In this document: in pieces, positions 1-5,038 of the stretch
Numbering within the stretch: the stretch's first letter is position 1
Layout: every line of letters begins with the position of its first letter
Source: GWC2-56-14 sp043731355
GTDB taxonomy: Bacteria; Nitrospirota; UBA9217
DNA: 5,038 bases
NCBI GenBank assembly: GCA_043731355.1
Contig: JAYTJE010000160.1
Location: forward strand, 1-5,038
Direction: 5' to 3'
Program-made: the position numbers and the translations under genes
Notes under the pieces: model-generated
The model's input: only the letters and a program-made list of their open reading frames with translations
Told to the model about the DNA's origin: nothing
Database searches by the model: none

Positions 1-2141
1 TATTCCGCCAGGGAAAAGTCGATCTTTTTCCGCACCGTGTCCACGCGGTCAACGCGCACCCGAACGCTGTCCCCGATGCGATAGACCTTCTTGCGTTTCT
101 CGCCGCGCAAACAGTGGAGCTTCTCGATATAGGTGTAGTAGTCGTCATTGAGCGCCGAGATGTGGACCAGCCCCTCGACGAAGAGCTCATGCAGCTGCAC
201 GAACAGGCCGAAGTTCGCCGTGCCGGTAATGATGCCGTCGTAGGTCTCGCCCAGCTTGTCCGTCATGAACTGCAGCTTGAGCATGGTGATCACATCGCGC
301 TCCGCTTCCATGGCCGTGCGCTCCCGCAGGGAACAGTGGATCGCGGCCTGGGGCAGGGTGTCGGCGAGGTGCTTGGTGTAGGATTCTTTTTTCAGCAGGC
401 CCCGTGTCGCGGCCTTCAGGATGCGGTGGACGATCAGGTCGGGATAGCGCCTGATGGGAGAAGTGAAGTGGGTATAGCTCTCGGCAGCGAGGCCGAAGTG
501 TCCCACATTCTCGGTGGAATAGCGGGCCTGCTTCATGGTCCGCAGCAGCACGGTGTTGATCAGCATTTCCTCGGGCGTGCCCTTGGCCTTGGCCAGCGCC
601 TTCTGCAAATGGAGCGGTTTGATCTTTTTGGCGGTCGGCAGGTTGATGCCGAGCGTGGCGAGAAAATCAGCCAGGTCCCGCACCTTGTCCTCGGCCGGCT
701 CTTCGTGGATGCGGTAGATGAACGGCACCTCCATCCGCTCCACATGGGACGCCACGGTCTCGTTCGCCGCGAGCATGAATTCCTCGACGATCTGGTGGGC
801 CATGTTCCGTTCCGCCCTGATGATCTCGGACATGCGGCCCTGGAGGTCGAGGACGATCTCGGGCTCGGGCAGGTCGAAGTCGATGCTGCCGCGCTTCGAA
901 CGCTTTGCCTTGAGGACCTGCATGAGCTCTTCCATGAGCTCGAATTCCGGAAGGAGCGGGGCATAGCGCTTCCGCTGGGCAGGGTCCTTGTCGACCAGGA
1001 TCTCCCGCACGGCAGTATAGGTCATGCGTTCGTCGCTCTTGATGACACTATCATAGATGTCGTACTTCATGACCTCGCCCTCGGGCGAGATATCCATCTC
1101 GCAGGTGAGCGTGAGCCGGTCTACCGCGGGATTAAGGCTGCAGATGCCGTTCGAAAGCGCGGTGGGCAGCATGGGAATGGCGCGGTCCGGGAGGTAAACG
1201 CTGGTGCCGCGCTGATACGCTTCCTGGTCCAGGAGCGTGTCTTCGGTCACATAGTGCGCCACATCGGCGATATGCACCCAGAGCCGGTGGCCCCCCTTGA
1301 GCTTCCGGATCGAAATGGCATCATCGAAGTCCCGCGCTTTTTCCCCGTCGATGGTCACGGTCGTCAGTTCCCGGAGGTCCCGCCGGTCCGCGCGCATGGC
1401 CGGCGTGACTTGCTGGGCTATGCTTTCCGCTTCACGCAGCACCGCAGGAGAGAACTGGACCGGAAGCTCGTACTGTTCGATAATGATTTCGGAATCGATG
1501 CCGGGCTGGCCCGGCTTGCCGATGATCCTCGTGATCCTGCCTTCAGGCGGCCTGTTGCGCAGGGGATAGGCGGTGATCTCGGCGGAGACGATATCGCCGG
1601 GGCGCGCGTTGCCGGCGTTCTCGCGGCTGATCATCAGGTTCTGTGTGATCCTGGGATTGGACGATTCAACAAATCCGAAGCCGCCGGGGCGGTCTTCCTG
1701 CAGTACATAGGCGCCGACGATCCTGGTCTGGGCGCGTTCGACGATGCGGATGATCGCTCCCTCGCGCTTGCCCGTCAGCTTCCGCTTGCCCGCAGGCGCT
1801 GCCACGCGCACCGCGACCGTGTCGCCGTCCATGGCATCAAGCCGTGCGGATATGGGAACGAAGATATCGGGGTCGCCTTTTTTCTCGGCCAGCACAAAAC
1901 CGTAGCCTGAGGGATGGGCCTGGAACTTGCCGGTGACGAGGTCCTCCTTGCCCGGCAGGCCATAGCGGTTGCCGCGCGTTTTGAGTATCTCGCCCTTCCG
2001 TGTAAGCTCCGCAAGGGTCAGCTTGAATGCGTGGCGGTCCTCGGGTTTGAGCCGCAGGAGTCGCATCAGCTCGCGGACCAGCAGCGGTTTGCCGCCCTTG
2101 GCCTGCATGATTTCCATGATCTGTTTAATGGTATATTTCAT
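1..2141 (-). CDS. rnr: Ribonuclease R, 3'-5' exoribonuclease (3' end cut by window edge)
   Basis: This cytoplasmic, processive 3'-5' exoribonuclease of the RNase II/RNB family degrades structured RNA, including rRNA fragments and mRNA. Reading from ATG 2141 gives 713 codons without a stop, starting MKYTIKQIMEIMQ. Domains in order: winged helix (about 3-62), first cold-shock/OB domain (about 68-125, with HPSGYGFV at 77-84), second OB domain (about 140-210, GGFGFVES at 153-160), RNB catalytic domain (about 245-575) and S1 RNA-binding domain (about 631-710, GTANFGLFV at 640-648). The RNB metal-binding aspartates are all present: D265, D271, D273 and D274 in IDGEKARDFDDA. The second RNB signature, HFTSPIRRYPDL, is at 558-569. 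The start overlaps the thioesterase stop as ATGA. A purine-rich AAGGGA lies too far upstream (about 14 bases) to be a good Shine-Dalgarno site, so translational coupling is likely. The last visible residues, KKIDFSLAE, are the usual end of the S1 domain. The next codon begins TA, so it is either a stop or Tyr, and a lysine-rich tail like that of the E. coli protein cannot be judged. The identification is very secure. Confidence 0.97.
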   Translation of the reverse strand, partial: MKYTIKQIMEIMQAKGGKPLLVRELMRLLRLKPEDRHAFKLTLAELTRKGEILKTRGNRYGLPGKEDLVTGKFQAHPSGYGFVLAEKKGDPDIFVPISARLDAMDGDTVAVRVAAPAGKRKLTGKREGAIIRIVERAQTRIVGAYVLQEDRPGGFGFVESSNPRITQNLMISRENAGNARPGDIVSAEITAYPLRNRPPEGRITRIIGKPGQPGIDSEIIIEQYELPVQFSPAVLREAESIAQQVTPAMRADRRDLRELTTVTIDGEKARDFDDAISIRKLKGGHRLWVHIADVAHYVTEDTLLDQEAYQRGTSVYLPDRAIPMLPTALSNGICSLNPAVDRLTLTCEMDISPEGEVMKYDIYDSVIKSDERMTYTAVREILVDKDPAQRKRYAPLLPEFELMEELMQVLKAKRSKRGSIDFDLPEPEIVLDLQGRMSEIIRAERNMAHQIVEEFMLAANETVASHVERMEVPFIYRIHEEPAEDKVRDLADFLATLGINLPTAKKIKPLHLQKALAKAKGTPEEMLINTVLLRTMKQARYSTENVGHFGLAAESYTHFTSPIRRYPDLIVHRILKAATRGLLKKESYTKHLADTLPQAAIHCSLRERTAMEAERDVITMLKLQFMTDKLGETYDGIITGTANFGLFVQLHELFVEGLVHISALNDDYYTYIEKLHCLRGEKRKKVYRIGDSVRVRVDRVDTVRKKIDFSLAE
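2138..2141 (-). other. ATGA stop/start overlap between thioesterase and rnr
   Basis: On the minus strand the last bases of the thioesterase read CTA TGA and the rnr start reads ATG AAA, so the two codons share four bases. This arrangement is typical of termination-reinitiation coupling. No well-placed Shine-Dalgarno sequence precedes the rnr ATG, which supports coupling. The overlap and spacing are seen directly; the coupling itself is inferred. Confidence 0.85.
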
Positions 2142-2533
2142 AGTCGTATCAGTTTTCCCTTTGCTTCCGCAATGATTATCGGGCCCCGTTCGATCGTTGC
2201 CTCCGCCCGGACCAGCCGCCGCGTTTCTTCAACCAGCCTGCCGGTTATCAGGAGTTCTTCCCCCGGCGCTGCCGCGGCCTTGAACTTCACGGTCATCTCA
2301 GCGGTCACGGCCGGGAGGCCGAGCGAGACCGAGAGTTTGGCCATGGCCTCATCCAGAAGCGCCGAAATGATGCCTCCGTGAACAATGCCTTCAAAGCCCT
2401 GGTGCGTTTCCCGTGGGGTGAAGCGCGCGCTGATCGATCGTGCGTCGCGGTCGAACTCGAAATGAACGCCAAGACCCTCGGGGTTCTCCGCGCCGCAGAC
2501 GTAACAGCGTTCGTTGTCGCGTAATTCCTTCAT
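2138..2533 (-). CDS. PaaI-type hotdog-fold thioesterase
   Basis: This 131-residue protein is a probable acyl-CoA thioesterase of the hotdog-fold PaaI/YbgC-like superfamily, which acts in the cytoplasm as a homo-oligomer. It opens with a CxxC-containing segment (C10, C13, then GAENPEGLG at 14-22), typical of this subgroup. The family signature follows: GFEGIVHGG (46-54) and then ISALLDEAM (56-64). H52-G53-G54 sits at the start of the central helix, and D61 is the probable catalytic carboxylate. The C-terminal half alternates strands as expected (TAEMTVKFKAAA, ELLITGRLVEE, RLVRAEATI). I chose ATG 2533 because GAGAGG lies seven bases upstream. An in-frame TTG at 2575 would add 14 residues, but it has no Shine-Dalgarno site and lies before the conserved N-terminus. 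The gene is first in an operon with rnr and ends in an ATGA overlap with it. The substrate cannot be deduced from the sequence. Its link to RNase R is not explained by known function and may be simple co-transcription. Confidence 0.9.
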   Translation of the reverse strand: MKELRDNERCYVCGAENPEGLGVHFEFDRDARSISARFTPRETHQGFEGIVHGGIISALLDEAMAKLSVSLGLPAVTAEMTVKFKAAAAPGEELLITGRLVEETRRLVRAEATIERGPIIIAEAKGKLIRL

Positions 2534-2540
2534 AACGCGG

Positions 2541-2546
2541 CCTCTC
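2541..2546 (-). promoter_or_regulatory. Ribosome binding site of the thioesterase gene
   Basis: GAGAGG on the minus strand is separated by seven bases (GCCGCGTT region) from the ATG at 2533. It is the best Shine-Dalgarno match near the 5' end of this gene and decides the start over the upstream TTG at 2575. Confidence 0.7.
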
Positions 2547-2558
2547 GCGGGTCGCTGC

Positions 2559-2609
2559 GATTCAATATTCAACAAGGAATATTCAATATTTTGAATTTAT
2601 TATTGAATC
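2559..2609. repeat. Nested AT-rich inverted and direct repeats in the thioesterase-rnr leader
   Basis: Four overlapping symmetries can be read. (1) A perfect 9-base inverted repeat pairs GATTCAATA (2559-2567) with TATTGAATC (2601-2609). (2) A 6-base hairpin, ATTCAA-TATT-TTGAAT (2581-2596), lies inside it. (3) A 7-base hairpin, AATATTC (2564-2570) with GAATATT (2577-2583) around the loop AACAAG, would compete with both of the others. (4) ATTCAATATT occurs as a direct repeat at 2560 and 2581, 21 bases apart, or two helical turns. The block lies downstream of the predicted leftward promoter, so it would be transcribed in the leader of the thioesterase-rnr mRNA. It could be an operator for a dimeric regulator or a switching RNA structure. 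No known family was recognised. Confidence 0.65.
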
Positions 2610-2633
2610 CGGGCGGCGCGGTTTTTTTCCAGG

Positions 2634-2662
2634 TTGTATCTTCCAATGCTTGCCAGTATAAT
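2634..2662 (+). promoter_or_regulatory. Rightward sigma70-type promoter for glnE
   Basis: TTGTAT (2634-2639), a 17-base spacer and a perfect TATAAT (2657-2662) form a housekeeping-type promoter. Only TTG of the -35 matches consensus. Seven bases after the -10 comes A2670, which is also the first base of the glnE ATG, so the transcript would have no leader or only one or two extra bases. There is no GG-N10-GC sigma54 signature here, so direct RpoN control of glnE is not supported. Confidence 0.65.
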
Positions 2663-2683
2663 ACAAAAAATGTCACTTTACAA
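2655..2683 (-). promoter_or_regulatory. Leftward sigma70-type promoter for thioesterase-rnr
   Basis: On the minus strand TTGTAA (opposite 2683-2678) is followed after exactly 17 bases by TATACT (opposite 2660-2655). The -35 matches the consensus at 4 of 6 positions and the -10 at 5 of 6. The -35 box lies inside codons 3-5 of glnE, and the -10 overlaps the -10 of the opposing glnE promoter. The match is direct; activity is inferred. The AT-rich block at 2581-2608 could hide a second, closer promoter, but I found no well-spaced -35/-10 pair there. Confidence 0.55.
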
Positions 2684-5038
2684 TTATATAACGCCCACGC
2701 AGGAACAATTGCGGCAAGTGGGCATTGAAAACGGGCCTCAGGCGCTTAAAAACATCGAATACCTCAGGGCCGGCCTTGGCGAAAGCGCGTGTGCCGAGCT
2801 CCTGCCATTGTTTTTCCCCGCCCTTTCCCGGACCGCTGACCCGGACATGGCGCTCAATAACTTCGAGCGGTTCGTCAGCGGTCTTGACGATGTCCCCGGT
2901 TTTGTATCGCTTCTCCGCGCGCACTCCGCTTTGCTTGCGTCCCTTCTGACGGTTTTTGGCGCGAGCCGCTTTCTTTCTACCTTTCTGGTTTCTCATAGCG
3001 AAGAAGCGCTCTCTCTCCTCGGCAATGCCGATTTCCTTGCGCATCCCGCGGGCGCGCCCGCTCTGGCCGGGCGGTTGGACTCACTGTTCATAGACGCCCG
3101 GACTGACCAGGACGTGTTCCGCTTCCTGCGGGTCTTCCGAAAACAGGAGATGCTCCGCATTGGTCTGCGCGACCTGCTCGGCAAGGCCGACCTCCAGGAG
3201 ACGGTGACCGAACTATCCGACCTCGCCGAGGTCTGCTTGCAAAGGGCATACGAATGGGCGGACGGAGAGCTGCGAAAGCGCTATGGACGACCGGTTGTCC
3301 TGCGGGAGGACGGGACGACAGCGCCCGCTGGTTTTGCCGTGATCGCCATGGGCAAGCTCGGCGGACGCGAACTGAACTTTAGCTCCGATGTGGACCTCAT
3401 GTATGTGTATTCAGAGGACGGAGAGACCGAGGGAACCGCGGCAGACGGAGTTTCCGCAAACAGGATCACCAACCACCAGTATTTCATCAAGCTCGGCGAA
3501 AAACTGAGCGCGGCCATCGGCGAAAAGACCGAGGACGGGTTTGTGTTCCGTGTTGATATGCGGCTTCGTCCCGAGGGGCAGCGCGGGCCGCTGGCGCAGA
3601 GTCTCGGCGGCTACGAGATCTATTACGAGTCCTGGGGACAGACCTGGGAGCGTTCAGCGCTCATCAAGGCGCGGCCCGTTGCCGGTGATGCATCCGTGGG
3701 CAGGGAATTCCTCGAACGGATCACCCCCTTTGTTTACCGCAAGTACCTGGACTACAGCGCTATTGCCGAGATCCGCGACATGAAGCAGAAGATCAACAAG
3801 GACGTGGAGCAGAAAGGCAGAACGCACCGCGACGTGAAACTCGGCTATGGCGGCATCCGCGAGATCGAGTTCGTGGTCCAGGCGCTGCAGCTCATTTATG
3901 CCGGCCGGGACCGGTCGCTGCGCGAAAAGAACGCGCTCAAGGCGCTGCACATGCTCGCCCAGAAGGGGCTGATCACCTATCAGGAGCGGGCCGACCTGTC
4001 GAAGGCCTACGGGTTCCTCAGGACCGTGGAGCACCGCATCCAGATCCTCGATGATCTGCAGACGCAGACCATGCCGTTGGAAGACCGCGAACTTCGCACT
4101 CTCGCGCGCCGCACGGGCTATCTTACGCCGGGACGGGAGGCGGAGCTGCTGCTTCGGGATTATGCCGAACATACGCATAAGGTCAGAAGCATCTACGACG
4201 ACCTCTTCGCATTCACCGGCGAGGAGAATGCGCCGCAGTCGGAGACGCATGAGTATGATCTGCTGCTCGATGCGTCCATCACTGAGCAAGAATCGGTCGC
4301 AGCCTTTGCGCGGTTCGGGTTCCGCGATCCGGGCAAGGCGTACCGAAACCTGCAGCTGCTGCGCGAAGGACCGGCCTTTGTCCACCAGACGCCGCGAAGC
4401 CGCAAGCTTTTCAATGATATCTTCCCCTCGCTGTTCCACGAGATCGCATCCTCGCCCGACCCGGACATGGCCTTAAACCACTTGGAGTCCTTCCTTGCGG
4501 CCCAGGGCTCCTGGGAATCCTTCCAGTCGCTGGTGCGGCTCAATCCCGATGTGGTCAGGACGCTTATCGCGCTCTTTGCCAACAGCGAGTATTTGTCGCG
4601 CATGCTGATCAGCAGGCCCGTGCTGATCGAGGACCTGTTCGAGTCGCGGAGGTCCTTCGGGACCGGCACCGCCCGCATGTTCTCGCAGGAGCTGGCGGCG
4701 CTCCTGGAGAAGGCACCGGACATCACGGAAAAGCTGGATGCGCTTCGGCGGTTCAAGCACCGCGAGGAGATACGGCTCGGCATGGCGGACCTCCTGATGG
4801 GCGCGCAGCAGGCATCGGTGTCACGGGAGCTCTCGAAGCTGGCAGAGGTCTGTCTCGACACCGCACTGCTCCTTGCCGGAAGGGAGGTCGGAAAACGCTG
4901 CACCCTGGACGGGCAGGTCACGGGCCTGGCGGTGATCGGCGTGGGCAAACTGGGCGGCAGGGAACTGACCTATGCATCAGACCTCGACATCCTCTTCGTT
5001 TACGACGAGGACCGGGCCGTGCCTCCGCCCGCAGGCCT
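2670..5038 (+). CDS. glnE: Bifunctional glutamine synthetase adenylyltransferase / adenylyl-removing enzyme (3' end cut by window edge)
   Basis: GlnE switches glutamine synthetase off by adenylylating a tyrosine with ATP and back on by phosphorolytic removal of AMP, in response to PII proteins and glutamine. From ATG 2670 (MSLYNYITPTQEQ), 789 codons are visible. The N-terminal, deadenylylating nucleotidyltransferase domain has GKLGGRELNFSSDVDL at 228-243, with D240 and D242 as metal ligands and D296 in FRVDMRLRPEG as the third. A helical GlnD-like/central segment follows, with YGGIREIEF at 393-401 and VEHRIQ at 453-458. The C-terminal, adenylylating domain begins before the edge, with GKLGGRELTYASDLDILF at 759-776 (D771, D773); its third aspartate lies outside the window. 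Both half-sites look intact, so a bifunctional enzyme is expected. The start has no Shine-Dalgarno site and coincides with the predicted transcription start. An alternative TTG at 2709 (codon 14), with AGGA four bases upstream, is possible. The gene diverges from thioesterase-rnr. The family call is secure; the exact start is less so. Confidence 0.96.
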   Translation, partial: MSLYNYITPTQEQLRQVGIENGPQALKNIEYLRAGLGESACAELLPLFFPALSRTADPDMALNNFERFVSGLDDVPGFVSLLRAHSALLASLLTVFGASRFLSTFLVSHSEEALSLLGNADFLAHPAGAPALAGRLDSLFIDARTDQDVFRFLRVFRKQEMLRIGLRDLLGKADLQETVTELSDLAEVCLQRAYEWADGELRKRYGRPVVLREDGTTAPAGFAVIAMGKLGGRELNFSSDVDLMYVYSEDGETEGTAADGVSANRITNHQYFIKLGEKLSAAIGEKTEDGFVFRVDMRLRPEGQRGPLAQSLGGYEIYYESWGQTWERSALIKARPVAGDASVGREFLERITPFVYRKYLDYSAIAEIRDMKQKINKDVEQKGRTHRDVKLGYGGIREIEFVVQALQLIYAGRDRSLREKNALKALHMLAQKGLITYQERADLSKAYGFLRTVEHRIQILDDLQTQTMPLEDRELRTLARRTGYLTPGREAELLLRDYAEHTHKVRSIYDDLFAFTGEENAPQSETHEYDLLLDASITEQESVAAFARFGFRDPGKAYRNLQLLREGPAFVHQTPRSRKLFNDIFPSLFHEIASSPDPDMALNHLESFLAAQGSWESFQSLVRLNPDVVRTLIALFANSEYLSRMLISRPVLIEDLFESRRSFGTGTARMFSQELAALLEKAPDITEKLDALRRFKHREEIRLGMADLLMGAQQASVSRELSKLAEVCLDTALLLAGREVGKRCTLDGQVTGLAVIGVGKLGGRELTYASDLDILFVYDEDRAVPPPAG

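Larger units (their letters stand above)
2534..2647 (-). promoter_or_regulatory. Predicted 5' leader of the thioesterase-rnr transcript
   Basis: If transcription starts seven bases past the leftward -10 box, at the A opposite position 2647, the mRNA has a leader of about 114 bases before the thioesterase ATG. It includes a purine-rich stretch followed by a GC-rich block (opposite 2609-2630), the AT-rich inverted repeats, and the GAGAGG ribosome binding site. No known riboswitch motif was recognised. The boundaries depend on the promoter call. Confidence 0.4.

Noticed and set aside
114..1910. A 598-codon open frame on the plus strand antisense to rnr
   Set aside because: It runs opposite a clear RNase R gene with all catalytic residues. 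Its His/Arg/Asp/Gly-rich translation matches no fold I recognise and looks like the antisense image of a GC-rich gene. Length alone is not evidence here.
2495..2506. CxxC pair (C10, C13) in the thioesterase as a zinc-binding site
   Set aside because: Only one pair is present, with no second Cys/His pair nearby, and the motif is a usual part of the N-terminus in this hotdog subgroup.
2531..2575. TTG 2575 as start of the thioesterase, giving a 145-residue protein
   Set aside because: It has no Shine-Dalgarno site, its extra residues are encoded by the AT-rich repeat block, and the ATG at 2533 has GAGAGG at good spacing.
2609..2630. GC-rich run followed by seven T residues, resembling a rho-independent terminator on the plus strand
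   Set aside because: Only a 3-base stem (CCG/CGG) can be drawn around the GC run, and no plus-strand gene ends upstream of it.
2631..2664. Possible sigma54 promoter upstream of the nitrogen-regulation gene
   Set aside because: Neither strand has GG and GC doublets at the required 10-base spacing. A TGGCA on the minus strand lacks a properly spaced TTGC.
2673..3044. A 123-codon minus-strand frame encoding a very basic N-terminus, resembling a small ribosomal or nucleic-acid-binding protein
   Set aside because: It overlaps the 5' part of glnE, where the plus frame keeps family-like sequence. The Lys/Arg richness comes from the antisense of Leu/Phe/Ser codons.
3654..4439. A 261-codon minus-strand open frame within glnE
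   Set aside because: It lies wholly antisense to conserved GlnE sequence, has no recognisable domain or ribosome binding site, and is a compositional shadow.
4193..4948. A 251-codon Ser/Arg-rich minus-strand open frame within glnE
   Set aside because: Its low-complexity Ser/Arg composition comes from reading a conserved GlnE region in an antisense frame.

Overview
This window carries three ordinary chromosomal housekeeping genes around one compact divergent promoter region. No mobile element, CRISPR array, RNA gene, prophage or defence system is visible, and I found no new multi-gene system. The DNA is GC-rich by eye except for an AT-rich pocket in the intergenic region (about 2560-2608 and 2655-2690). 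A two-domain GlnE together with RNase R indicates a Gram-negative bacterium with Escherichia-style adenylylation control of glutamine synthetase. A deltaproteobacterial or Nitrospirota-like lineage would fit, but that is an impression and not a demonstrated placement.

Left arm, minus strand (1-2533): a 131-residue hotdog-fold thioesterase of the PaaI type (2533-2138) is followed by rnr, ribonuclease R (2141 to beyond the left edge). The two genes overlap by an ATGA stop/start, so they form an operon with probable translational coupling. RNase R is nearly complete: winged helix, two cold-shock/OB domains, the RNB catalytic domain with all four metal-binding aspartates, and the S1 domain. The last two bases in the window are the TA of the next codon, so the gene may end one base outside.

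Middle (2534-2669): a 136-base intergenic region. It contains two sigma70-type promoters facing away from each other whose -10 boxes overlap on one palindrome, GTATAATAC (2656-2664). The rightward promoter places its predicted first transcribed base on the A of the glnE ATG, which predicts a leaderless glnE mRNA. The leftward promoter predicts a leader of about 114 bases, and this contains a nest of overlapping AT-rich inverted repeats (2559-2609).

Right arm, plus strand (2670 to the right edge): glnE, the bifunctional glutamine synthetase adenylyltransferase/adenylyl-removing enzyme. It includes the complete N-terminal deadenylylating half and the start of the C-terminal adenylylating half, and is cut at codon 789.

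The genes act in different processes: RNA decay and quality control, acyl-CoA hydrolysis, and nitrogen regulation. The shared promoter symmetry and the structured leader are the most interesting non-coding signals here.
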